Assembly: GCA_030524105.1 (NCBI GenBank)
Contig: JAUNHE010000004.1
Location: 62,001 to 126,000, forward strand
DNA length: 64,000 nt
DNA from: Rothia sp. (in: high G+C Gram-positive bacteria)
Lineage (GTDB): Bacteria > Actinomycetota > Actinomycetes > Actinomycetales > Micrococcaceae
Direction: 5' to 3'
Part shown: positions 56,178 to 64,000 of the stretch, piece after piece
Numbering within the stretch: the stretch's first letter is position 1
Layout of the letters: each line of letters opens with the position of its first letter
Position numbers and translations under genes: made by a program
Notes under the pieces: model-generated
The model's input: only the letters and a program-made list of their open reading frames with translations
Told to the model about the DNA's origin: nothing
Database searches by the model: none

Positions 56178-58088
56178 CTATTTTCCTTTCGCCGCTACCG
56201 AATGAGTCGAGCTCTGAAAAGGCTGCTTTCTAGCCCCAATTAAAAACCGAAAAGATTTCTGCCGCAGCGGCTGTGGAACAGCCCGGTAGAGGCAGCGTAA
56301 GCCCAGGTTATAGGCCAGCTGGACCGCGCCAAATGCCTGGCCCCGGTAGAGGCAGCCTTGTAGCTGTAGGTCTTTTTTAAAGGCAGCCCAACCGCCCCGC
56401 CTACTGTAAACACCGGCACCCGTTCGATACTTAACCAGAGGTTCAGGCAGATTCCTAAAGCTAAAACCGGCCTGGGCCATCCTGGTCCATAACCAGTAGT
56501 CCTCCGCACCGGGAACTTCCTCGTAGCCCCCGACAGCCTGGACAGCTGACTTCTTAAAAACAACCGTGGGATGAAAAATAGGGTTACGCGCTGCCAGGAC
56601 CTTTTTAATAGCTGCATCCCCTTCAAGGGGGTGGCGGGTAGCTTCGATTCGGCTGTCCCCTTCGTCCACTTCGTACATAGCGGCTCCCAAAACTGCCAGC
56701 TCACTGCCGGCCAGGATCCCTACTTGGCTGGCAAAACGCTCCGGCAAGGAAATATCGTCGGCATCGGCCCGGGCCACTATGTTATGCCGGCAGGCAGCCA
56801 GTCCATGATTGAGAGCTTGAGCTAAACCAAGGTTTTGCTCCAAAGTTACCAGCGTCAGCTCTATCTGCGACTGCTGAGCCAGCCGCTGCTGCCAGTCGCT
56901 AATCACCCGCTCAAGTTCAGCACCCAGCGGCCCGTCCTTAACCAGCACCAGCTGCTGGGGCGCCCGGGTCTGCTCCAGGGTGTTAGAGGCTAAAGCCCGC
57001 TGTAAAAATTCTGGCTGATCCTGACTATAAACACTCATCAAAACGGAAAATTCAGGATCCTGCTGGCCGGCTTGAGCTGCTAGGCTCTGGGCCAGCTGCT
57101 CACTTTCTAAACTGTAGACGCCCTGCAAGACGGCGGTATTAGAGCGCGGTGGCCGCAGAGCATGACGCAGCCCGCGGCCCAGGTAAGCAAGGTAGGTTTT
57201 TTTGTCCCGGGTGCGCAAGAGGGTGCTGGCCCAGAGCCTGGCAGTGGAGCCACCGTAGAGCAATTTTTCCAAGGGGGAAAGACTTCTACGGCGAAAGAAA
57301 ACCCAAAGTTTATTACGAACATCGTAGTAAAAACGTGGCCCCGGGTTGGCATCGGTTGTACCAAAAGTTTTTGTGTGATGAATGGCCACAGATTCCGGGC
57401 AGGCAAGGCCATCTCGACCGTAGGCAAGGCGGGTGGAATACTCAAAATCATCGTTCCAAATAAAGAAATCCGCTAAAGGCAGGCCAACCCGGCGCATCAC
57501 AGCCGCGTCCATCAGCAAGGAAACAAAAGAAGCAGAACGAACCGGCCTAGCGCCTACCGCTCGGGCCCGCTGGTGACGGCGGGCACCGGCAGCAAACATG
57601 GTACGCATGGTGTTCATGGGGTGATCACGGCCGTCCTCCCACACCACCCTGGAGGCGACAAAGGCCGGCGCCTGCGCCCCGGACAGGCTATAGCGCTGCC
57701 AGGCAGTGTAACTGGCCGCCAGGGTCTTGTGGGTTGGCTCTGTATCGTCGTCCATGACCCAGACTAGATCTGCCTGCCAGCCATAGAGAGCCCGGTCTAT
57801 TCCAACGGTGAAGCCGCCGGCACCGCCCAGATTTTTTGTCAGATTAATAATCTCAAGTTCTAGTGGGTAATCCAGCTGAGCCAGGTAATCTGCCGTGCCA
57901 TCATCAGAGGCATTGTTGACAACAATAACCCGGTGCGGAACCATCTGCCCAGAGGCAATACCCGCTAGGGTCAGCTTAAGCAGGTCTTGGCGGTTGTAGG
58001 TTACAACAACCGCAATAATGCAATGTTCGGCAAGGCTTGGCCCGGAAGGAGACAAGGAAGAATCGCTGGTCATAGTGTGTGTGACCAA
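56178..58088 (-). CDS. Bifunctional glycosyltransferase with two GT2-type domains
   Basis: 636 aa. Domain 1 (about residues 20-300) begins IIAVVVTYNRQDLLKLTLAG and has the DxD-type VWVMDDDTE and HHTKTFGTTDANPGPRFYYD, a pattern of GlfT1/rhamnosyltransferase-like enzymes. Domain 2 (about 345-600) begins FSVLMSVYSQDQPEFLQRAL with NIVARADADDISLPERF. Each is a complete GT-A catalytic domain, so this is a natural fusion. It is likely to add two successive sugars to a lipid-linked glycan. It is the first gene of the transcript leading to atp. Confidence 0.88.
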   Translation of the reverse strand: MVTHTMTSDSSLSPSGPSLAEHCIIAVVVTYNRQDLLKLTLAGIASGQMVPHRVIVVNNASDDGTADYLAQLDYPLELEIINLTKNLGGAGGFTVGIDRALYGWQADLVWVMDDDTEPTHKTLAASYTAWQRYSLSGAQAPAFVASRVVWEDGRDHPMNTMRTMFAAGARRHQRARAVGARPVRSASFVSLLMDAAVMRRVGLPLADFFIWNDDFEYSTRLAYGRDGLACPESVAIHHTKTFGTTDANPGPRFYYDVRNKLWVFFRRRSLSPLEKLLYGGSTARLWASTLLRTRDKKTYLAYLGRGLRHALRPPRSNTAVLQGVYSLESEQLAQSLAAQAGQQDPEFSVLMSVYSQDQPEFLQRALASNTLEQTRAPQQLVLVKDGPLGAELERVISDWQQRLAQQSQIELTLVTLEQNLGLAQALNHGLAACRHNIVARADADDISLPERFASQVGILAGSELAVLGAAMYEVDEGDSRIEATRHPLEGDAAIKKVLAARNPIFHPTVVFKKSAVQAVGGYEEVPGAEDYWLWTRMAQAGFSFRNLPEPLVKYRTGAGVYSRRGGWAAFKKDLQLQGCLYRGQAFGAVQLAYNLGLRCLYRAVPQPLRQKSFRFLIGARKQPFQSSTHSVAAKGK

Positions 58089-58312
58089 ATCCTTTCAGAT
58101 TTTTATCAGGCAACCCGTGAGCTTATAGGTTAAGCAGGTCTTGCATAAGAATCACCGGAAAACCTAGCACAACAGGACTGAAGACATTTTACTGAATAGA
58201 TGGCTGCACTTCACCCGCCATCAGCATCCACAGGGTAAAAATAAAGAATATTGCGTCCTTAGCCCCCTGTGTCTGACGTTCTATTTCTTGTACATCTATG
58301 GGAAAGTTATGT

Positions 58313-58336
58313 GGTAACCCTCTAGTAGGGTTAACC
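58313..58336. repeat. Inverted repeat upstream of the epimerase gene
   Basis: GGTAACCCT and AGGGTTAACC are complementary with one bulged base around a 5-nt loop, about 20 nt before the GTG start. This is an operator or leader hairpin candidate in the 267-base divergent gap; the rest of the gap shows nothing recognisable. Confidence 0.45.
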
Positions 58337-58355
58337 GCGTAAGAAAGGTGTTGAA

Positions 58356-59426
58356 GTGACCAGTTCAGCTTGGAAGGTAATAGGTGCCAGCGGTTTTGTT
58401 GGTTCCTCAATCTTAACCCGACTACGGGCAGACGGGATTGATGCAGAACCTATTGAAGCTCCTCGGCTTGCTTCAAATCATAGGCAGGCCCAAAGCCTTA
58501 TTAAAGAAGCTCGCAGGCTAGAAGGGATCATTGATTCCTTAGCTGATTCCTTTGCCGGAGCACAGGTGGTTGTTAACGCCTCCGGTCTGGCCGCCCCCAA
58601 CCAGCAGGACCTCTCCCCCCTGATTGGTGCTAATGCCCTCCTTCCCGCCGTTATTGCTATAGCGGCCCAGCGCACCGGGGTTAAACGGGTTATTCATATG
58701 TCATCGGCCGCCGTTCAGGGCCCGGTCAAAACCCTTGATGCTTCACCGACTACCCAGCCCTTTTCGGCCTACTCTTTTTCTAAAGCACTAGGAGAAGAAG
58801 TCCTCCTAGCCCTCAGAGATTTTGTCAAAGAATCCGCTGCTGCCGGTTCTGCCCCCGGCTCACCGGCATCATCCTTACCGGCTGCGCCTTCCTTTGCCCC
58901 GGTTCAGGTGGCCCCCGATCACGCGGTAGAAGTCTGCATTGTGCGGGCAACCAGTGTTCAAGGCGCCGGCAGACGAACCACGGAAGCCTTTGCTAAGATT
59001 GCCTCTTCCCCCTTCTCGTCTGTTGCCGGCACAGGCAAGGGTAAGTCCCCGGTCTCTTCCTCTTACGGGTTGGCAGAATTTGTCTCTATGGTTGGGCAGT
59101 TTGAGAGCGAGCTGCCCCCTATCGTTGTTCAACCTTGGGAAGGCAGCACCTGTGAATCGGTGCTCATTGATGCCGGCCGGCGCTTTCCCTTTAAACTACC
59201 CAGGCCCTTCTGTGCTGCCAGCATTAAGCTAGGCTACGCCCTCTCCCGGGCTCTTAACGACCGTTTTCAGGGTTCGGTTCGACGGGCCGAAGTCATGTGG
59301 TTTGGCCAAGATATTGACGATTCCTGGGCTCGAAGCCACCAACTTATTCCCGAAGCCCGGGTTCGAGAAGTCCTGCGGACTGCCCACACTGCCCTGGGCA
59401 AAAAGAAGGACCGCAAATACGCTTAA
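58356..59426 (+). CDS. NAD-dependent epimerase/dehydratase family protein
   Basis: 356 aa. The Rossmann motif is VIGASGFVGSSIL at the N-terminus; the SDR catalytic Tyr/Lys are in AYSFSKALGEE with HMSSAAVQG before it. A Ser/Pro/Ala-rich insert near residues 155-185 is unusual. The start is GTG with GAAAGG upstream. It probably modifies a nucleotide sugar for the glycan pathway encoded divergently. Confidence 0.85.
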   Translation: MTSSAWKVIGASGFVGSSILTRLRADGIDAEPIEAPRLASNHRQAQSLIKEARRLEGIIDSLADSFAGAQVVVNASGLAAPNQQDLSPLIGANALLPAVIAIAAQRTGVKRVIHMSSAAVQGPVKTLDASPTTQPFSAYSFSKALGEEVLLALRDFVKESAAAGSAPGSPASSLPAAPSFAPVQVAPDHAVEVCIVRATSVQGAGRRTTEAFAKIASSPFSSVAGTGKGKSPVSSSYGLAEFVSMVGQFESELPPIVVQPWEGSTCESVLIDAGRRFPFKLPRPFCAASIKLGYALSRALNDRFQGSVRRAEVMWFGQDIDDSWARSHQLIPEARVREVLRTAHTALGKKKDRKYA

Positions 59427-59455
59427 GAAGGCCGGGGCAAAAGCCAGCTAGGGCT

Positions 59456-60478
59456 CTATTGCTCTTCTAGAGGCTCTTTTTTGTCCTGACCCGCAAAAAC
59501 AAGGGCCTGGGCCTGGCTAACGCTTAGGGGTTTTGTGCGGTAATCCGGCTGAGTCTGCTGCTCCATCCGGTAAGCCTGCTTGCTCCGTATCTGATCCACC
59601 CCCGTGGCTGCTGGTGCAGAAGCCAGCAGTCTTGAATTTAAAGACCCCGGCGCCGGCGCAGAAGCCCTCAGGCCGGCCTGACCCGAACTGGCTGAATCCG
59701 ACTGCTCTTGATCCCCTGAATCCTCCAGATCCTCCTGATCAAGCGGTTCTTGCTCCAGCTGGCGTGCAGAAGCGGCCCTATTTTCTGCCTCTAATTCTTC
59801 CTTGCTGATAATGCTAGGTACGACCCGCCTGAGCTGCTCAAGGCTAATAGCCCCCTGCCGGACAAGGACCAACCTCTTTGAGGTGCAGTCAACAATGGTG
59901 GAAGGTAAGACCTCTTCTTGAGGATCCTGCTCCCCCAGAGGGCGCGGCCCGCCGTCAAGAATAAGTTCAACATCTTGGCCCAGCTGCTCAGCAGCCTCCT
60001 GGGCCGTAGTAGCAGCTTTCAGGCCGGTCTTGTTGGCAGAAGAAACGGCTAAAGGCCCGCTCTGGCGCAGTAGCTCAATGGCAAGTGGATCGTCCGGGAC
60101 ACGTAAGGCGACGGTACCTTGAGTCTGGCCCAAATCCCAGTTAAGGGAGGGCTGACTATAGAGGATGAGGGTCAGCGCCCCCGGCCAAAACTCGCGGGCC
60201 AGGGCGGTTGCATCACCGGAGACCTCATCCGCTAAACCGGGCAGCACTGCCTCATCAAAGATAAGGACCGGTGGCGGCATAGTACGAGAACGCCCCTTAG
60301 CCGCCAAGAGTTTTTCAACAGCTTCTGGGCTAAAGGCATCCGCCGCAATCCCATAAACGGTATCTGTAGGAATAACAATGGTTTGCTTATCCCGCAGCGC
60401 CGTTTGGGCGGCCATGATAGCTTCCAGCCGGGTTTCGTCCGTATCCGTTGAGTAAACTGTTGCATTCACAGGATTCAT
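59456..60478 (-). CDS. L-threonylcarbamoyladenylate synthase with long disordered tail
   Basis: 340 aa. The YrdC/Sua5 domain covers about residues 10-215: TIVIPTDTVYGIAADAF, KGRSRTMPPPVLIF, LRVPDDPLAIELL and PLAVSSANKTG. It makes the threonylcarbamoyl-AMP precursor for tRNA t6A. The last 110 residues are acidic, Gln/Glu/Ser-rich and look disordered; no Sua5 C-terminal domain is present. It is 76 nt after prmC, in the same order as Rv1299-Rv1301. Confidence 0.92.
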   Translation of the reverse strand: MNPVNATVYSTDTDETRLEAIMAAQTALRDKQTIVIPTDTVYGIAADAFSPEAVEKLLAAKGRSRTMPPPVLIFDEAVLPGLADEVSGDATALAREFWPGALTLILYSQPSLNWDLGQTQGTVALRVPDDPLAIELLRQSGPLAVSSANKTGLKAATTAQEAAEQLGQDVELILDGGPRPLGEQDPQEEVLPSTIVDCTSKRLVLVRQGAISLEQLRRVVPSIISKEELEAENRAASARQLEQEPLDQEDLEDSGDQEQSDSASSGQAGLRASAPAPGSLNSRLLASAPAATGVDQIRSKQAYRMEQQTQPDYRTKPLSVSQAQALVFAGQDKKEPLEEQ

Positions 60479-60554
60479 TCTCTCATGTCACCGAGGGTCA
60501 AAGGGTATTAGCAGCAAGAATAGCAGCTGTGAACTTGCTAGCCCTGCCCAAGCC

Positions 60555-61466
60555 TTAAGCCTTAAGAGCACTAATATGGCGGGCTCTGCCCAGCAGATCA
60601 TCCCTCGTTTTTAGCTGCACAAAACCCTGCCCTTGAATAATACTGCTTAAGGCCTGCCGCTGAGTATGGGCATGCTCCAGGATAAGCATACCCCCGGGTT
60701 TTAAAAGCCGATAGGCCGCATCAACCATGGCTGCCGGAATAGCTAAACCATCGGGGCTGCCCCCATAGAGGGCAAGGTGGGGGTCATGGTCACGCACCTC
60801 AGGCTCACTGGGGCGGGCAGCGGTAGGAATATAGGGAGGATTACAGGTCACCAGATCAAAAGTAGCCTCCTGCTCGGGTGAAACCTGCCGGGCATCCCCA
60901 AGAATTAAGTGAACACCGCTAGCAGCCAGGTTTTCCCGGGCCCAGGCATGGGCCAGCTCACTGACTTCAACCGCATAAACCTCTAAATGCGGTCGCTCCG
61001 TCTTTAAACTCAGGGCGATAGCGGCAGAACCGGTGCACAGGTCAATCACCCGCAGTTGCTGCTCTGCTCCAGCGGCTAGAGCCCGGTCCACGTAGTCCAA
61101 GGCATAAGAGACTAACAGCTCTGTCTCTGGCCGGGGCACAAAAACCCCCGGACCCACCTTTAACTCCAGGGACCTAAAATAGGCTACGCCCGTAATGTGC
61201 TGCAGTGGCACCCTGCTAGCACGTTGGTCTAGTAGCTGCTCGTAGTAGGCCACAAAGTCGGGGCTCAGTTCCAGCAAACCGGCAAGGGCCAAGGCTTGTA
61301 GGCGCCCCCGGGACAGCTGGCGCCCTTCTTGCTTTTTGAAGCAGTAGATAGCCAGCAGCTCGGCATCGGCTCGCGCCTGATCAATGCCCGCAGCGCTCAG
61401 CCGGGAGCTGGCCCGGTCAAGTAGCTCAGCTAAACTATGACCGGGCAGGGATTTTCCTCTAGTCAA
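60555..61466 (-). CDS. prmC: Peptide chain release factor glutamine methyltransferase
   Basis: 303 aa. The SAM-binding VIDLCTGSAAIALSL and the catalytic NPPY in LVTCNPPYIPTAARP are clear. It methylates the GGQ glutamine of release factors, including the product of the upstream prfA. The start is TTG at 61464-61466, with GAGGGT upstream, 5 nt after the prfA stop. Confidence 0.94.
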   Translation of the reverse strand: MTRGKSLPGHSLAELLDRASSRLSAAGIDQARADAELLAIYCFKKQEGRQLSRGRLQALALAGLLELSPDFVAYYEQLLDQRASRVPLQHITGVAYFRSLELKVGPGVFVPRPETELLVSYALDYVDRALAAGAEQQLRVIDLCTGSAAIALSLKTERPHLEVYAVEVSELAHAWARENLAASGVHLILGDARQVSPEQEATFDLVTCNPPYIPTAARPSEPEVRDHDPHLALYGGSPDGLAIPAAMVDAAYRLLKPGGMLILEHAHTQRQALSSIIQGQGFVQLKTRDDLLGRARHISALKA

Positions 61467-61471
61467 GAAGG

Positions 61472-62551
61472 CTAACCCTCATCCTGGCCTAGCTCTTGAA
61501 GCCGGTGCGCCTCGTCCATCTCGATGGCAGACTGTACCACCGGGTCCAGGTTGCCGTCCAAGACGGCATCCAGGTTATAGGCCTTGTAGCCGGTGCGGTG
61601 GTCTGCGATCCTATTCTCGGGAAAGTTATAGGTACGAATCCGCTCGGAACGATCCATAGTTCTTACCTGAGAATGGCGCTTCTGGGCGTTTTCCGCATCA
61701 ATCTGTTCCTGCTGCCAGGCTAAGAGGCGGGCCCGTAAAACACGCATGGCAGCTTCCCGGTTCTGAATTTGAGACTTCTCGTTTTGCATAGCAACCACAA
61801 TGCCGGTGGGCAGGTGGGTAATGCGGACTGCCGAATCCGTTGTGTTAACCGACTGGCCCCCGGGACCGGAAGAGCGGTAAACATCAATCTTAAGATCATT
61901 TTGGGAAATCTCTATTTCTTCGGGTTCATCCACTTCCGGAAAAACCAGCACACCCGCAGCAGAGGTATGGATCCTGCCCTGGGATTCGGTGGTAGGAACC
62001 CGCTGCACCCGGTGCACCCCACCCTCATATTTAAGGTGGGCCCAGACCCCTTCTGCCGGTTCGTTAGAGCTGCCCTTGATAGCAACCTGAACGTCCTTAT
62101 AACCGCCAACGTCGGTCATGGTCGAAGAAATAATCTCTGTCTTCCACCCCTTTGATTCGGCATAGCGGGTATACATACGCAGCAGGTCCCCAGCAAAGAG
62201 GCTGGCTTCGTCCCCGCCTTCACCGCCCTTAACTTCTAGGATGACGTTACGGCCATCGTCCGGGTCTCGCGGAATCAAAAGCCGGCGTAGCCTCTCCTGG
62301 GCTTGGGGCAGCTGCTGCTGGATCTGCTCTACCTCAGCGGCAAAGTCAGCATCTTCGGCAGCCATCTCTTGGGCGGCTTCAAGATCACCGCTTAAGGCCA
62401 GCACCCGCTTGTAGGCTTCCACGATCCCATTAAGTTCAGCGTAGCGGCGCCCCAGTTTACGGGCCTTGCCTTGGTCTGCATGGACGGCAGGGTCAGCAAG
62501 TTCCTTTTGCAGGTGGGCATGCTCATCAAGCAAAGACTGAATTTCGTACAC
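61472..62551 (-). CDS. prfA: Peptide chain release factor 1
   Basis: 359 aa. The stop-codon recognition PxT motif is in [16 protein letters not shown] and the peptidyl-hydrolysis motif is [18 protein letters not shown]. It reads UAA and UAG. The start is GTG. It lies 14 nt after rho. In M. tuberculosis rpmE sits between rho and prfA; here it does not. Confidence 0.96.
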   Translation of the reverse strand: MYEIQSLLDEHAHLQKELADPAVHADQGKARKLGRRYAELNGIVEAYKRVLALSGDLEAAQEMAAEDADFAAEVEQIQQQLPQAQERLRRLLIPRDPDDGRNVILEVKGGEGGDEASLFAGDLLRMYTRYAESKGWKTEIISSTMTDVGGYKDVQVAIKGSSNEPAEGVWAHLKYEGGVHRVQRVPTTESQGRIHTSAAGVLVFPEVDEPEEIEISQNDLKIDVYRSSGPGGQSVNTTDSAVRITHLPTGIVVAMQNEKSQIQNREAAMRVLRARLLAWQQEQIDAENAQKRHSQVRTMDRSERIRTYNFPENRIADHRTGYKAYNLDAVLDGNLDPVVQSAIEMDEAHRLQELGQDEG

Positions 62552-62565
62552 AGGCTGATCTTTTC

Positions 62566-64000
62566 TTAGTCGGAGGTGTTGGTGCCCAGGCCAGACTTCT
62601 GCACAGTCAGCAAGAACTCAACATTGGACTGGGTGTCGCGTAGCTTGGAGGTTAGTACCCCCAAAGCCTGCTCCTGATCCAGGCCAGCAAGAACCCGACG
62701 CAGGCGCCACATAATCTTAACTTCTTCTGGTGAAAGCAGGTTCTCTTCCCGGCGTGTGCCCGAAGAATTGACGTCAACGGCGGGGAAAATTCGTTTGTCT
62801 GCCAGCTGCCTGGACAGGCGCAGCTCCATGTTACCCGTGCCCTTAAATTCTTCAAAGATCACTTCGTCCATCTTAGAACCGGTCTCTACCAGAGCGGTTG
62901 CCAGAATAGTCAGCGAGCCGCCTTCTTCAATGTTGCGGGCCGCACCAAAGAATTTCTTGGGCGGGTAGAGGGCGGCAGAATCTACACCACCGGATAGGAT
63001 TCGTCCCGAGGCCGGGGCGCTGAGGTTATAGGCCCGGCCCAGCCTGGTCATTGAATCAAGTAAGACCACAACGTCCAGCCCCTGCTCAACCAAGCGTTTT
63101 GCCCGTTCGATGGCTAGTTCGGCGACCGTGGTGTGGTCATCGGCTGGCCGGTCAAAGGTAGAGGCAATAACCTCACCTTTAACCGTGCGCTGCATATCGG
63201 TGACCTCTTCGGGACGCTCGTCAACCAAAACCATCATGAGGTGAACCTCCGGATTGTTGTTGGTAATGGCATTAGCAATGGACTGGAGCATGAGGGTTTT
63301 ACCGGCCTTAGGCGGCGAAACGATCAAACCACGCTGGCCCTTGCCAATAGGAGCTACTAGGTCTACGACACGGGCACTGAGCTTTTTAGGCTCGGTTTCT
63401 AGCCGGAGCCGCTGCTGCGGGTAAAGCGGGGTTAGCTTGGTAAAGTCCCGGCGGTTCTTGGATTCTTCTGGATCTAAACCGTTGATGGAGGTGAGCTGGA
63501 TTAGGGCATTAAATTTTTGCCGCTGGTTGTTTTTGTCTCCTTCTCGGCCAGCCCGAATAGCACCAACAACGGCGTCTCCCTTACGCAAGCCGTAGCGCTT
63601 AACCTGGTTGAGCGAAACGTAAACGTCCGAAGGTCCGGGAAGGTAACCGGAGGTACGAACAAAGGCGTAATTATCCAGGACGTCTAGAATACCGGCAACC
63701 GGTACCAGGACGTCATCCTCAGCAATTTCTGGCTCTTCCCAGTCATTACTGCGCCGGTTACGCTGCCGGCGTTCATTGTGGCGCTCACGGCGGTTACGGT
63801 TACGGTTACGGCGGCTATCTTCTTCGGGGCCGTTGCCATTTTTTTGATTACGTTCAAAACGCTCTGGCCGCTCGCTCTTTTCTGACTCTTCGCCCCGTTC
63901 GGCCTTTTCTTGCTGGCGATCGCTGCGGTTTCCTCGGGTACGTTTGCGGTGGGAGCCACGCTCTTCTGCCTTGTCGCCACCGGTTTTCTCCCCGGTTTCT
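62566..64000 (-). CDS. rho: Transcription termination factor Rho, N-terminus missing
   Basis: At least 478 codons; the frame stays open to the right edge. The RNA-binding domain includes [20 protein letters not shown], the Walker A motif is [20 protein letters not shown] and Walker B is [16 protein letters not shown]. Before the RNA-binding domain is a charged Arg/Asn/Glu/Gly-rich stretch with RNRNRNRR, the insert typical of actinobacterial Rho, which aids RNA binding and can phase-separate. Confidence 0.95.
   Translation of the reverse strand, partial: ETGEKTGGDKAEERGSHRKRTRGNRSDRQQEKAERGEESEKSERPERFERNQKNGNGPEEDSRRNRNRNRRERHNERRQRNRRSNDWEEPEIAEDDVLVPVAGILDVLDNYAFVRTSGYLPGPSDVYVSLNQVKRYGLRKGDAVVGAIRAGREGDKNNQRQKFNALIQLTSINGLDPEESKNRRDFTKLTPLYPQQRLRLETEPKKLSARVVDLVAPIGKGQRGLIVSPPKAGKTLMLQSIANAITNNNPEVHLMMVLVDERPEEVTDMQRTVKGEVIASTFDRPADDHTTVAELAIERAKRLVEQGLDVVVLLDSMTRLGRAYNLSAPASGRILSGGVDSAALYPPKKFFGAARNIEEGGSLTILATALVETGSKMDEVIFEEFKGTGNMELRLSRQLADKRIFPAVDVNSSGTRREENLLSPEEVKIMWRLRRVLAGLDQEQALGVLTSKLRDTQSNVEFLLTVQKSGLGTNTSD

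Overview
The window is chromosomal DNA from a mycothiol-using actinobacterium. The main evidence is an S-(hydroxymethyl)mycothiol dehydrogenase gene, a NucS/EndoMS mismatch endonuclease, DUF3039 and DUF2017 proteins, a Rho factor with an Arg/Asn/Glu-rich N-terminal insert, and gene order matching the Mycobacterium tuberculosis Rv1297-Rv1341 core (rho, prfA, prmC, sua5, wecA-type transferase, atp operon, nucS, ybbN-like, pncB, clpS, murI, Rv1339-like, rph, rdgB). Base composition looks only slightly GC-rich, which with the amino-acid gene order fits a low-GC member of Micrococcales (Micrococcaceae or Rothia-like). That assignment is an inference. No phage, insertion sequence or CRISPR array was seen.

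Left part (1-17.7 kb), mostly minus strand: two overlapping dynamin-like GTPases (the first runs off the left edge); tRNA-Glu and tRNA-Gln downstream of gltX; a leuB-ilvE-FAH-gltX run; a lipoprotein and a divergent Tat-exported SGNH hydrolase; metG; and the ilvB-ilvN-ilvC-serA run. Both branched-chain amino-acid (BCAA) runs start with a candidate leader peptide rich in Leu/Ile/Val codons. The ilvB leader has a complete attenuator (pause hairpin, antiterminator, terminator). The leuB leader shares the CTAGC(A/G)AAGG motif at its stop codon.

Middle (17.9-30.9 kb), mostly plus strand: an unknown 156-aa protein, tRNA-Lys, a MarR regulator, a Bcp peroxiredoxin, tRNA-Leu, an orphan peptide-type binding lipoprotein, malate:quinone oxidoreductase, a YihY/BrkB membrane protein, an alpha/beta hydrolase, a mycothiol-dependent formaldehyde detoxification pair, an MFS transporter, an ADP-ribosylglycohydrolase and an APH-type kinase.

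Right part (30.9-64 kb): murI, an Rv1339-like MBL hydrolase, rph and rdgB in one coupled unit; clpS and DUF2017 divergent from pncB-pncA (NAD salvage), with an unusual set of interleaved inverted repeats between them; a superfamily 2 helicase with DUF3039; a YbbN-like thioredoxin/TPR protein; an AI-2E family exporter; nucS; and an oxidoreductase that looks foreign. Then a long minus-strand transcription unit runs from a double-domain glycosyltransferase, a CapD/WbpM-like nucleotide-sugar dehydratase and a WecA-type transferase straight into the complete F1Fo ATP synthase operon. At the right edge lie sua5, prmC, prfA and rho (5' end missing).

Most genes are ordinary core genes. The most interesting non-coding signals are the paired BCAA leader peptides, the pncB upstream fold and the hairpins inside the atp operon.
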